Source: Fragum whitleyi
Taxonomy: Eukaryota; Mollusca; Bivalvia; Cardiida; Cardiidae
DNA: 64,000 bases
Direction: 5' to 3'
Assembly: GCA_948146395.1 (NCBI GenBank)
Contig: OX411555.1
Span: 41,939,225 to 42,003,224 of the forward strand
The notes below the pieces were generated by a model that saw only the letters and a program-made list of their open reading frames with translations, was not told where the DNA came from and searched no databases. Numbering within the stretch: position 1 is the stretch's first letter; every line of letters starts with the position of its first letter. Below are positions 24,931 to 35,862 of the stretch, in pieces. The translations under genes were made by a program, and so were the position numbers.

Positions 24931-25917
24931 AAAAACTTCACAATTCGCTTCACTTTTCATTGGTTAAGACACAAGCTGTTGAAAAGTGGTCTCTTAAGCA
25001 GGGTTTTGAAAACGTTTGAAATGTTCAAAGACAAGAAATAGAAGGTAAAGAAATTGAAAATGTTGTGACATAAACATCGCGTCATCTTACGGAGCAACTA
25101 ACTGAACCATCACTTCTTATACAGACCTAAGGGACCGTTCTGTGATTCAGATATGGGTTGAAATTAATAAATCTATGGATGTAATGCATTCACTTTACCC
25201 AGGAATCATCTAAGATAGAAAATCTACATATTTTGAAAATAGCCTTGGATAACTCAGGCAATTTCGGTTGTCTTGCGACAATGTTGCATAATATTCGTCT
25301 GAAAAAATACCCGGATTATCTAAATTTCAGAAATCGAAAAGAAAACAAATTATAGACATTGTCGAACTTATTAAATGCCAATCCTAAGAAGTCATTTAAG
25401 CTTGAGTTGCAGAGGACAAAATTTATTCGGAACACAAAGCATTTTTGTTGGCTCAAGAAGTTGAAGAATATGCGTTCTTTGACGTCAAAGTATTCTTGAA
25501 AACCAAATCATACTTCAATTCGATTCGCAGTGAACCTTTAGAATCAATTAGAAAATCCTCCGACAAATGTTAATTTGTAGAGTACATATCTGTCTTTTTT
25601 TTGGTACCAATGATATTTTGAAATTCATTTCATGACACTTTTATTTTTTGGAGTCCTAGAAATTTTGAACTATACCTCGAAAAAGAGCAATTAATTTTGT
25701 TGTTCGCTGCTGCCGTTATGATCATATTATCCATGAAAATAAAGTTTCCTTTACGTTTTTTGGTTGCACAGATATCAAGACTTGGCCAAGAACAAAAGAT
25801 TCAGCTTTGCTTACTTAAAATATTATAATATGTTGACAGGACCTTAGGCCCTTAACTGAAGGTCCAACATGGCGATGGCACTTCTTATCTTGTCTTTAAT
25901 AAAATAGACGACGATTG
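24931..25917. other. No recognised feature
   Basis: AT-rich DNA without detectable gene or repeat match. Confidence 0.4.
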
Positions 25918-26542
25918 TTTGTTTAATGTAAGATCGTTTGACATTTCATTAATTAAACAACAAAAGCTATATTTTCACGTCTTCGCCACTAGTAAAAATG
26001 TATCTTTTGTTGTTCAAGGAATTGAATATTTATCGATGTAACTCGACCTCTAGAAGTCACAGGTTCGGCTTACGACGGCGGCGCTCAACCTTTCCGACTA
26101 TTTGTCTCATACCAATTGGGTCGATAATCGTAGACCCATGTGGGATAGCAGCTGTTGGCTATTGAACGTGAAATGATACAGTTAAAAAATTGTGAAATGA
26201 ACATGATGAATTATTTTGGAATGATTTTTGAATGAAATTGAATGATTGTGTGGAGCAAGTTTTAAGTGAAATTAAAGGGAGGTAAATCATCAAATAAGCA
26301 ATATTTATAGCGTCCCTTCATTATGCATACAGGTTCTGGGAAAAGCTATCTGTGTCTTGACAAACCCATAATACGTTTAATTATTTCAATAAAATCGTGG
26401 ATTTTATCTATCGACCTTTTTAGTGGGTTTTTGAGCGTTTTTGATTCGAGTGAGCTTTGGAATGAAAATAATGAGCACTTTGTAAGCGATTTAGATTGGT
26501 TTGATCGGAATTATTGTCAATTTCACGATGTATGAAATTGTA
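25918..26542 (+). mobile_element. SINE-plus-MITE composite, copy 2
   Basis: Leader and partial SINE at 25,922-26,165 (box B region degraded to GGTTCGGCTTACGACGG), then a CAGTTAA-family MITE from 26,177 (CAGTTAAAAAATTGTGAAAT) to about 26,542 ('gtcaatttcacgatgta'). The first ~510 bp match 20,000-20,512 closely, so the two modules were copied together. Confidence 0.7.
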
Positions 26543-26995
26543 GTACTCATGCGAGAAACATCAGTAATCCATTGTTAGGTATTCCAGCCCTCGCGATTTA
26601 ATAGAAATATTGTTGAAAGCGGCGTAAACCTCATTAAAAAATAAATAAAAAATGGGAAAAAAATAAACAACCGATATCACTCGGAAAACAAACGATTCTT
26701 CTATTTCTATAAGATGAGACAAACTGCATATAAAGATTTACAGGATATATATATATTTATATATTTTCATAGCACGTCATTTTGCACGTGACAACTAGGC
26801 AACGCTATCACGACGTCATTAAGACTTGTTTATTGGTCACCGCTCAGATTACGCCAAAAATCTAGATATTGAAGAAAAGCAGGGTATTATTTTTCTAACA
26901 TTTCATCAGTTTAGTGGTGATATTTTCAAGCGATAATCTACCGTTATTTCTCTATAAACCAACGCAAAGCATTAAAGAATGGGTACCTTTTTGCA
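26543..26995. repeat. SINE 3' tail fragment and shared short repeat
   Basis: 26,574-26,640 matches the conserved SINE 3' domain ('gttgaaagcggcgtaaac') and ends A-rich. 26,875-26,990 is the second copy of the short repeat at 21.9 kb. Between them is a TA-rich stretch (26,745-26,765). Confidence 0.6.
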
Positions 26996-27271
26996 GCCGC
27001 CACCATAGCGCAATTGGTTAGGCATAAGACTTCCAATCTGCAAGTCGTGGGTTCGATCCCCGGTGGCGGCAAATATCCTTTCCGACGTTTGTCTCTCACC
27101 AGTGGGTAGATAATCGTAAACCTATGCGAGATAGCAGTCGGAGGCTAGGAAAGGGTGTAATGGTAGTACAGGTGAAAGAATTACCAGGAATCCATCGTTA
27201 GGTGCTCCGGCCGCCGTGATATAACTGCGAAATTGTTGAAAGCGGCGTAAAACCCATTCAAACAAACAAAA
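26996..27271 (+). mobile_element. tRNA-derived SINE, copy 2 (best preserved)
   Basis: The first 76 nt (26,996-27,071) fold like a tRNA. A 7-bp acceptor stem GCCGCCA / TGGCGGC, box A TAGCGCAATTGG, an anticodon region CTTCCAA between AGA and TCT, and box B GGGTTCGATCCCC are all visible. Then come the SINE body, the 3' domain 'gttgaaagcggcgtaaaac' and a CAAACAAAC-type tail. The TCC in the anticodon loop suggests a glycine tRNA origin, but the anticodon stem is imperfect. A retroposon rather than a working tRNA gene. Confidence 0.92.
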
Positions 27272-28929
27272 CCTTTTTGCATGACTTATTGGTCTTATTT
27301 CATTTACCGCAGTTGGTAATTATTCAGTTTCCTCTAAAATTTGGCCCATAATATTTCTAGACAATTAATCCATGTGTCGATTTATCTGTCTACGCCTGTA
27401 CAACTGTGACAGGAACAGATTAACGGTACACATTTTGCAATGAAATTGACAGCACATTTGCTTTGTAATTATATTTGGAAACAGTAAATCATTTGGCAAA
27501 GCTAGTTTAAAAATTTAAAATTAATTTCTCAAAATATTATCAAATATAAACATGGTTAATGTAGAAAATCTATCTAGGCTTACCTTTCTTGGTTATTTTT
27601 TATCTAAATGGTGCAAACATTCACTTTCATATATCAAAGATTTTCAAGATACATTGCATTTATTTCCAGATAATATACTGACTATACTGACTTGCAAAAA
27701 ATGCATGCTGTTGAAATGTTGGTACTCAATGATTGATGAGGATATATTAAAAAATCTCTTACTATTTTAAAACCGAGATATTCGAAAAAATTATTAATAT
27801 AATTATTCACGATTTCATTTGTTCATTCCCGAATCCATTGTTTGGGACTGTTTTTGCTGTATGGATAAGTAATGTGTTTTCTGCCAACCTAAATGTTTAA
27901 AAAATCCATGTTCATAAAGGAAGTTGATAATGTACACTATCAAGGGTAGGTACTGTCGATTCTCCGCGTTAAGAATTTGTCCAGAATGCTTCCTTTCACT
28001 ACAAACTTGGCCGAAAAAAACTGCTTAAGGAAAAGATATCGAAATACTGCATGTACAGCACCATGCCACATGTGAGTCATTTTTTAAGGTGGCTATAACT
28101 ATTTTATCATTAATCAATTTTATCTGTAATAAACCACCCAATAAACATTTTACATGATAAATTAATATATTGTTCTATTTTTAGATGTGTAGTTATTGTT
28201 GTAATATTTATTGTGCATTGAAGTTATTTCAGCGCTTTAAATTAAACCTGTGTGAATATTTTTTACTCTCAAATAAGGACTGACCTGGCATAATAAATTG
28301 TAAAATTTCTAATCGATGATGAGTGGATAACAAGCCAGGGGAGTATCGACATTTCTAAATATACTTGAATGTTTGATTTCGTGTAATTTAAAATAAGAAG
28401 GGAATAGAGATACATTTGAAGAAATATTTAAACCTCATTAGCCGTTTTTAGAGCAAAACATGAACGTTTTGTATCAATGTATTTTGAACTATGGCGTTGG
28501 AATGCATCGCATATCAAAAAATAATCAAAGCGTTAAAAGGCTGAAGGCCTGGTTTATAAAGAGGCAACTTACATTTGATGGCAAGCACTCCATTTTTTTT
28601 ATCTTAAAAGCAAGGCATTTTAGGCGAGGGAAACCAAGAGGTTCGAACTGACCTCAAAGGAAACATTTCGAACGGTATGCTCACTATATAGCGCTGAGTC
28701 CGCAACAAAAAAACAACATATTCAAAAGGTATAGAATACTTCGCCCGATACGCTTTGCAGACAGGCGCATATCACGTTTTTATAATTTTAGTTGAGTTGA
28801 TTGGTTTGCTACTAGTCAGTCAATCTATCCATTCGATCATTCCGTCTAACAATCGTAGTATTGCTGTTTTTCTTGGGGCACAAGCTCGTCGACTCTTTCC
28901 TTTACATGGAATTGAATTCCATAAAGAAG
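27272..28929. other. No recognised feature
   Basis: AT-rich. The plus frames at 27,552-27,770 (72 codons) and 28,460-28,651 (63 codons) have no recognisable domain. 28,755-28,930 may be the diverged N-terminal side of the reverse transcriptase relic that follows. Confidence 0.4.
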
Positions 28930-29215
28930 TCGTATTTTACTGTGGGTACACAAGAATTTGATAGGGTTAACCATTCCCTTTTCAACAATATGGTCCACCC
29001 TATACTCATACCCCATTATTTGTTAATTTCTACCCTAGGTATATATCAAATTACAATGATGTTGATTCATTATATGCAACATGTTCCGAGTCGGCCCAGT
29101 CTAAAATTTTGTCGTCTGTTTAAGGGTTTAAGGATGGGACAAAGGCTTTATTTTTCTAATTTAGATTAATCCATTTCAAGACAACAAATATTTAGACAGG
29201 TTCGAATTGTAAAGC
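28930..29215 (+). pseudogene. Non-LTR retrotransposon relic, reverse transcriptase fragment
   Basis: The frame ending at 29,169 reads EFDRVNHSLFNNM, then IPHYLL. This matches the RT block 3-4 pattern KAFDRVNHxxLFxKL ... GxPxxLv of LINE reverse transcriptases, including the catalytic-core Asp. The later NGVRQGxxLSP block is unrecognisable, stops follow and no YADD is seen. A short, dead fragment, possibly of the same family as those at 2.2 and 16.0 kb. Confidence 0.65.
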
Positions 29216-30540
29216 GTAACAGATTACATACAATTTGTGGGCAATTTAGTAAAATTTGTAGCAGAAAGAGTAGATAATAATAGGGAGAAAGTGTTAGTCA
29301 GCAGCGACTTCTTCTTTTCCCTATTAGCAAGGCCCTTCGTCAAGATCAAATATAAAAGCTATGTATCTTTAACACAGCAGTGATTTTGGCAGTGATAAGT
29401 AAATATATCTGGTATACATACTAAGGACAAGGTAAAAAATCAAGATTATATTCAAGAAAATTGACGTCGTGTGTTTTTTCGTCTATTCAGTTCCCTCGAC
29501 TTCAGTACTATCAGTACTTTGATTTTAGCACAGCGTAGTGGTATGCAAGCACTGATTTGAACACACAAAGCACTTCGTGTCGCACAAAAGTTGATGACGT
29601 ATACTAGAGCTATTTTTTGTGATCATGAGCACAGAAAAGCTACGTAGTACACATGCTTTTGACTCGATTATCTTTTCCTATGCGATTTCCAGGATACAGG
29701 GTTGTTTCCTATGACCTGCTAAACCAGGCCAAAAATTGGATTGCTAAGGAGGTAGCATACATTCTCAAGTGTAAATTCGAACAAAAGATGAACAGATACG
29801 TCAAAGAGAGGCTTAGAATAATTGAATCTATCTCAGACTCTTCTAAAAGGATGATGCCCATTTTCATCAGCCAAGATGTCAGCTGACCAGCAAAGCACCC
29901 TTTCGTCCATTCCGAATAATTAGAGGGTAAGTTCACTTGTTAAAAATCATTAACAGTTTTTCATCATTGTTACGCCATTAAAAATGATTCACTTTTGGCA
30001 TGGGAATGTAACGTTAATGAATCAATTTCCTGTTCACTTTTACGCCTTCTTGACACTTTAATCTGAAAAAAATAATGTAGATATTTCCTTAAAATAACGC
30101 CAAATAAGAACAGACATGTTTTTGATCCCATGCTATTTCCTCGAATTCGGATTTTGACGCATTATTTCATATTGAAAATGGCTAGGAACAAAATTCTAAG
30201 TCATATGCATAACAACTTAAGTATCATTTATATCTCTTTGTATCTTTTATAACGACAAATAAATCTAGTGTAGAACCAGCAACGAAATACAAGTGTTATT
30301 TTTTTCTTTCTTTGGTGAAACCTCAAACCATTTTAATCTAGTTTTTTTATAGGTTTTTTGTGCTACTAAAGACAACATTAAGCGAGGCTTTTAAACATTT
30401 ACGTTACAATACGTTGAAACTAAATGACAAAAAGATGCATGAATATAGTCATGTACCCCCCCCCCCCCTCCAACCTCCCTTTAACAAATTCTCTGTTCTT
30501 TTCTGTTTGTGTCTCTAAGTAATTAGGCCCTTTGAGATCT
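29216..30540. other. No gene recognised
   Basis: A 77-codon plus frame at 29,653-29,886 is rich in Lys/Arg/Ile and more protein-like than its neighbours, but has no motif I can name. It may be another retroelement scrap. A C-run is at about 30,457-30,470. Confidence 0.35.
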
Positions 30541-30722
30541 ATAACAGTTAATAAAATCGTAGAATGATTCGATCGATTTTTAATGACGATGTTGGACGTT
30601 TTGTACGGTTTTTAAGCGTTTTGAAGACTTTCGGAACGTTTTAGAGCGGCTGGAATGAATAATTTCCAGATGGAGCGATTTGGAATTATTTTGATCGAAG
30701 AGAATGTCGATTTAACTATGCT
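30541..30722. mobile_element. CAGTTAA-family MITE, short derivative
   Basis: Starts AACAGTTAATAAAATCG and ends 'aatgtcgatttaacta'. Between them is one arm of family-like sequence ('agcgttttgaagactttcgg'). The central palindrome is absent, so it is a deleted copy. Confidence 0.5.
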
Positions 30723-30743
30723 ATAGAAACATATGTTAAACAG

Positions 30744-30802
30744 AGTGATCCAAGGTCGATTGTGTCTATACAGTGTATAGCCACAATTGACCTTTGATCA
30801 CT
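30744..30802. repeat. Compact hairpin, 28-bp arms, 3-nt loop
   Basis: AGTGATCCAAGGTCGATTGT ... pairs with ... ACAATTGACCTTTGATCACT. Arms at 30,744-30,771 and 30,775-30,802 with three mismatches and loop AGT. The loop is shorter than in most miRNA precursors, so a miniature foldback element is the more likely reading. Confidence 0.7.
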
Positions 30803-31364
30803 TACTTCAAATTGTATGTCTATACTAATAGTAAATGTGATGTATTAAACGGATTATCATTTCGAAGACAATCCACCTTCTGTATCTTGAAAAGTCATCG
30901 TCGAAAACGCGATGAAACAAGTTTTCCGTCTAAAATTCAATTTATAGAAGTACGATTACTCCCACAAGGCCCATAATAACCTATTTAGAATTCAAAACGT
31001 ATTACGCGTGCTATAGATTATAAGAAGTAATAGGCGATTACGTATTCTCCTTGTTACATCGTTCTTCTTAAAGAAATTGACCTTAGTTGCATTCATTTGT
31101 GGGGGTTTTCTTGTTCTTGATTTCATATCAGTATAAGTTTTCTTGAAGATATTATTATGGATAGCTTCTATTTGATATAGGGAAATAAAAAAAATGAATA
31201 AAAGGCTTACAATTAAGAAATTGGTTCCGCATCTTTGAAAATAAAACGGAATAAATCTTCTGCCATCTTAATCGATTTACAGTGGTAAAATAATTGTCCA
31301 TTATAAACATAATTGTAATTAGTAATTGATATAAGTTTTCCCAATTAAAGTTCAGAATGTTATT
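30803..31364. other. No recognised feature
   Basis: AT-rich, no gene seen. Confidence 0.4.
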
Positions 31365-31735
31365 GACAAGGTCAAATATTTTTTAATGAGTTTGAAATGA
31401 AAAGAAGGAACGAGTTTTGAATGAAATCAAAGGAAGGCAATTTAATAACGCTAATTTTGTCAACTAGGCAAAATTAACGACAGTCTTTGCTTCATATTTT
31501 CTGTTTGTGCATCACCACTAATCAGACGATTAAAAATATTACCAAACAATTCAATAAATCGATGGTTTACTTGGGTATGAATGAAATAGTGATCTTTTGA
31601 ATGATTAAGCATATTTGATCAATTCTGGAGCGTTTTTAATGGTTTTAATGACGGTTTTGTATGAAACGAATGGAACGGTGAATTAGTTATTGAGAATGGC
31701 TTTGACCGAAATGATGGTCAATTTCACAAAGTTGT
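31365..31735. mobile_element. CAGTTAA-family MITE, old copy
   Basis: The interior matches the family in reversed layout ('ttgacaaggtcaaat', GGAAGGCAATTTAATAACGC, 'aattttgtcaactaggcaaaatt' as the central palindrome, and 'ggtcaatttcacaaagttgt' at the right end). The terminal CAGTTAA is lost. Confidence 0.6.
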
Positions 31736-31866
31736 AAGCCTCATAATGTTCTTAACATAACATCTATCGAACGGGCTAATTCAACTTTCCATTCCAATTT
31801 CGAAGAGCCCAGTTGGTACGATATGTTTTCTCTATCCTAAGATTAGAACTTTAATCATAGCTTGGA

Positions 31867-32304
31867 TACAGTTACTTACATCGTGAAATTGACATTCACC
31901 TCAATCCAAACCATTCTAAATCGATCACTCAGCGCTCCAATTATTCATTCCAAACACTCACCCAAACCATTCAAAAACGCTCAAACCCTTTGAAAAATAT
32001 ACAATCAACAACGACTTTCAGAATAAATTTCGACAGAGAAAAATCGCGATTTCACTCACATAATTTAAATTGTAAGCGTCTAAAAGGTTTTTAAAGAAAT
32101 AGGAAGGTAGCTATAGAACTTATGCATATTTTATTAAAGGGGGTGATAAATTTCGCTTATTTTGTTCATCCTGAACAAAATTTGCGATATTGAATTACCT
32201 CCAAATGAACTCACTCATAATTCGCTCGACCCACTTATTCGATTTCATTCCTTATTCATTCCAAAATCATTCATCTTGTCAATTTCACGATGTTGTTAAC
32301 TGTA
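31867..32304. mobile_element. CAGTTAA-family MITE, full-length late copy
   Basis: TA-flanked. Ends CAGTTACTTACATCGTGAAA and TTTCACGATGTTGTTAACTG. Central palindrome 'ttttgttcatcctgaacaaa'. Closely similar to the 10.5-kb copy, so probably one of the younger insertions. It is the last copy of this family seen in the window. Confidence 0.9.
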
Positions 32305-32736
32305 GTTACTACAGCTGGATCAAGCTTGGGTTATGGGATTCGGTCGCTCCCTGACTACTTCGTCGATTGTCCGAAAAAAACTCGTAACTACAGCTTTAAT
32401 AAACTAGCTGTAGTTACGGGATCTTTAACAGAAATAATATTCTATTTCATCGATATATTCCTTATAAATGATATAAACATCTTCGTCTTAAGAACATGTT
32501 TAGATATCTGACCCATATTTAACCTTTTACTTTGATATACTATATTCTCGGAAATGTAAGCATGAGTGATTCCTCAATAACATAGCATAAATCAAATTTA
32601 TAGGAATGATGAGTTCGTAATTGGATAGCTGAGGCTTGATGATTTGGATAGTAATAAATTATCGTTAATAGTACCATGTTTGTTGCTTTTGCTGGTCCTT
32701 TATAGGAAATTGTACGCTCGTCTCCCCCTGTCACTA
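32305..32736. other. Short inverted copies of CTGTAGTTAC; no gene
   Basis: GTAGTTACTACAGCT (32,302-32,316) and TAACTACAGCTTT / CTAGCTGTAGTTACGG (32,385-32,420) form small inverted repeats beside the MITE. No coding signal. Confidence 0.45.
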
Positions 32737-32824
32737 TCTGTCTGTCTGTCTCTGTCTGTCTGTCTTTTTCTCTCTGTCTGTCCCTCTCTGTCTCTCTCTG
32801 TCTCTCTCTGTCTCTCTCTGTCTC

Positions 32825-32918
<94 letters not shown>
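32737..32918. repeat. (TCTG)n/(TC)n microsatellite
   Basis: About 180 bp of pyrimidine repeat grading from TCTG-rich to pure TC. The long frames on both strands here (142 and 117 codons, Ser/Leu or Arg/Glu runs) are artefacts of the repeat. Confidence 0.98.
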
Positions 32919-32920
<2 letters not shown>

Positions 32921-33290
32921 GTATTCTATGTTTGAAAATAGGAACGCATATTGAATTAGTAAATTCAATTAAAAATATACATCATTTTGAGAGTTGAGTT
33001 CCGCTTCATAAGTCCCTTGATTGAACCCAAAGCGTATCAAATGTAATACATTAGCGGTGACACCCATGGCTCATCTCAATTGATCGATTGAACTACTTTT
33101 TCTCGTAGCTCTAAAACACGACAGAAGACTCATTCTATAGTAGGAAAATATCTGTCACAGAAGCAAAGAAAGGTTTTTATTACAATTGTGCTCTTTTTGA
33201 ATGAATGAGTAGACAGATGAAAGAGTAATTCTGAAGATTTCTAACATGATGAGATTCAATTTCCATATTTTACTTACTGAAGTCTTTAAA
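32919..33290. other. Unique flank left of the duplication
   Basis: No gene seen. It ends with AGTCTTTAAA just before the tandem unit; CTTTAAA is also present just before copy 2 at 53.73 kb. Confidence 0.5.
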
Positions 33291-33499
33291 GGGGGTTTAC
33301 TCCATTTTAGTGAGAAAATCGTGGTGAATTTTTCGATTGGTAGTTTACCTTTGTAAACTGCTTAGATTTTGGTGTTCATTCTTTTCCGACTAGTTTGGAT
33401 CGAATATTTTCGACCAAACAGTGTGTTTTTTCGAAAAATATACCGGACTATTTTATCCGTTTTACTGTTTAACCTGGGAAATCCCCACAATCATGACGC

Positions 33500-33583
33500 G
33501 CATAAATACACGCAAGATGCTGCCAAAATTAAACCGGGTAGTAAATCGAAAATGGCGACGCTGGACAAGAAAATGGTGAAATC
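33500..33583 (+). promoter_or_regulatory. Candidate 5' exon with YY1-like site and uORF, copy 1
   Basis: The region from about 33,340 is CpG-richer than its surroundings. AAAATGGCGACG at 33,549 fits the YY1 core (AAnATGGCGGC), which commonly overlaps transcription starts. From ATG 33,552 an 11-codon frame MATLDKKMVKS begins. A strong donor GTAAGT follows at 33,584. Spliced to the acceptor ending at 33,846, the frame closes at a TGA, 2 nt before the main ATG at 33,853. The transcription start itself is not determined. Confidence 0.4.
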
Positions 33584-33846
33584 GTAAGTATTTCTCTGTG
33601 TAGTGAATTGTTTCTCCACACTATTTGGTTCATTTAATGCATAGAAGAAGCAGACGGAAATTTATAATAACAAAATGGATTTCTTGGGCGAATGATAATG
33701 CTATTTAGCTGACAATTCAAGCTTTCACCAGGGGGCATCTCAAAAAAGACGAATGCGCTTATTGAAAATCTTCAATTATAAAATGACCTCTTTTACACTG
33801 CTGTAACTTAGGTTGTCCATTGAATGAAATATAATGTGCCTTACAG

Positions 33847-34107
33847 CTGAAAATGGGGAAAAAGTATATTTTGAATTTAGATAACAAGCGCGTTTCTGTA
33901 GAATTGTGGCTTTCCTTGCAACCCGCTTTCAAAGATAATCCACGAGAAAATTATGTAAAAGTCGAAACGAAAGAATTTCGTGAGTCAACTTTAGAAAAAT
34001 CAACACAGCCAACTTCAAACACTCCCTCTTGGGCTTCTCGAAATTTCAACAGAATCCAAGCTGGAGTTACGAGAATTTGGTGGCACAAGTTATTAGCGTT
34101 TATCATG
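33847..34107 (+). CDS. Candidate gene, first coding exon, copy 1 (unknown protein)
   Basis: The acceptor 'tgccttacag' ends at 33,846. ATG at 33,853 (context AAAATGG) opens 85 codons beginning MGKKYILNLDNKRVSVELWL and ending HKLLAFIM before a weak GTGAAT donor at 34,108; unspliced, the frame stops at 34,116. The phase (0) suits the next exon at 35,115. The piece is basic and hydrophilic with a Ser/Thr-rich middle (about residues 45-60). I recognise no family. An overlapping frame (SWSYENLVAQVISVYHGELK) is also protein-like and could join exon 3 in phase 1, so the frame choice is not certain. Confidence 0.4.
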
Positions 34108-34466
34108 GTGAATTAAAATCCTCTTCCAGAATTGCACTCAAAATATGACAGCCCTAGTATATAAGGGTTTAGCATATCTTTCTTTTTTATAAGATTAAAT
34201 GCATAAGCAACCCTGTTTGGAGGGGGACAAAAAGGTCATGTAGACTAAAATCATACTGCACAAAGGTGCAGGTTGATCTTTGTTTATACCTCCTGTCAAA
34301 ACAGGAATATGTCAGGTTGAGCATGACATGGTTAACAATGTCAGGTATAAAATAGACTAATACTAAATAGATAGATATAAGAACTAAATTACCTTGTTAG
34401 TTAATTAGGGCTAAACACAACTTTTATTCCTTCTAAAACATCTAACCATTATTCCGGTTCACAGTC

Positions 34467-34949
34467 AACTCGGCCTGTGAAAAACTCGGCCTGTCAACTC
34501 GGCCCGTTAACCCGGCCCCTCAACTCGGCCTGTTTATACATTATATAGGTCCATGTATATCAATGCAATGTAAATATTTTTGGGACCTTATGTGCTTTTT
34601 TAATACTAAATAAATATTAATCAATTAATAATCACTCGTTAAAAACATTTTTAATAATAATAATCTTATTTTACTATTAAATGGCATTTGTGTAAGTCTG
34701 GGATAAAAAAGATATAATTTGAAAATACTTATTTCACCATTTATTCAAATTCATTTTTCAAATTACTTTTTTCTAAGCAATAAAGAAGATGACAAGTTAT
34801 ATGTGTATTGAATATGAAGATCGTAGATTTTAGTCACCAATTGTGAATTGTGCTTACAAAACTTATATCCGTTTACTAGGTTAAACACTATATAAGTCAG
34901 CCGAGCTGACGGGCCGAGTTTTACACAGGCCGAGTTTTACACGGGCCGA
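34467..34949. mobile_element. Element bounded by inverted CTCGGCC clusters
   Basis: The left edge (34,467-34,533) has five copies of CTCGGCCYGT or close variants. The right edge (34,901-34,949) has the complement GGCCGAGTTTTACAC repeated two to three times. About 370 bp of AT-rich DNA lies between. It sits in the first coding intron of the candidate gene. Related GGCCGAGTT repeats occur at 53,068-53,130. A miniature element with repetitive termini is my reading. The duplicate lies at 54,912-55,394. Confidence 0.55.
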
Positions 34950-35114
34950 AATGACAGGACACCTTTATTCCTGGTATTTCTTCTACCAATACATGTACTA
35001 CTTAAACATCCTTCCGGATCCTTCTAGCTGCTCATCCCATGATTAAGGTTAACTTTCATCAATCTATAATTGGTTTCAGAAATGTATCGGGAAGAATGAG
35101 TGTCTGCTATACAG

Positions 35115-35183
35115 GATTGGACTCAAAACCAACTGATTGGATGTCTGATGCACCATGAAAGTGGATATAACAATTTATATAGT
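35115..35183 (+). CDS. Candidate gene, internal exon, copy 1
   Basis: A 69-nt exon between 'gctatacag' and a strong GTAAGTG donor at 35,184. Phase 0 at both ends, encoding 23 residues, DWTQNQLIGCLMHHESGYNN then LYS. The composition is convincing for protein, and it is identical in the duplicate at 55,560-55,628. Confidence 0.5.
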
Positions 35184-35829
35184 GTAAGTGCAGACTTGTA
35201 AGTGTTAAATTTATATAATTGAGTGTTGCTCTTTCCAAGCCCTGGAAAAAGGGATTGGAAAAAATTGAATATTAATTGTTATGAATTTGATGTAACTATT
35301 CTTTTTTTTCTGCATATTTATATAAATGATCAATCAAAAAAAAAAAAAAACACAGCATATTACCAAAGGTCTATTTAAGATGCCAAGCCTGTCAAGCTCG
35401 ATTGGATATATGGGTGATCACAAGATGCCAAGCCTAACTCAGCAAAATTTCGTTGGACCCAATACAAGTGTCATTTAACTCCCACCAATGGGCATATGAT
35501 AAATGGTATGTCTCAGTGGGATGAGCAGCTGTTGGCTGGGTGAAATGTGATGGCGGCCAAAAACTCCCAAAATGTCACTTTTGTGGGCCGATTTGGAATA
35601 TTGTCCTGGTATGAAAAACAACTGAAAGCAATGGATGGGCGAGCCATTTTTGAAACTCAACTGCAATAATGTTGAAAATGTCATTAAACCTTTAATCAAT
35701 CTATGATAGAATTTTTCATTCAGATTAGGTTTTATGCTCCTTTAAACAAAACTGGCCATCTAATGGCAGCACTTTTAAAACAATGTATTCCTGGTATATT
35801 TGCATTGTACTACTATGACAACCATTACT

Positions 35830-35862
35830 AGCCCCAAGCTGCTATCCCACATCTATAGGTTT
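35830..35862 (-). repeat. SINE body scrap
   Basis: Reverse complement reads 'ctatagatgtgggatagcag', matching the SINE body (GTGGGATAGCAGCTG). Too short to delimit. Confidence 0.5.

Noticed and set aside
26996..27071. Functional tRNA gene
   Set aside because: It folds as a tRNA but is the head of a SINE with body and tail, and the anticodon stem is imperfect.
30744..30802. miRNA precursor
   Set aside because: Loop of 3 nt and nearly full pairing from end to end fit a foldback element better; no flanking stem seen.
32540..32997. Open frames of 142 (minus) and 117 (plus) codons
   Set aside because: They are translations of the TCTG/TC microsatellite (Arg-Glu or Ser-Leu runs).
35475..35699. 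74-codon minus frame conserved in both duplicates
   Set aside because: Identity only reflects the recent duplication; it lies in an intron of the candidate gene and contains no motif.
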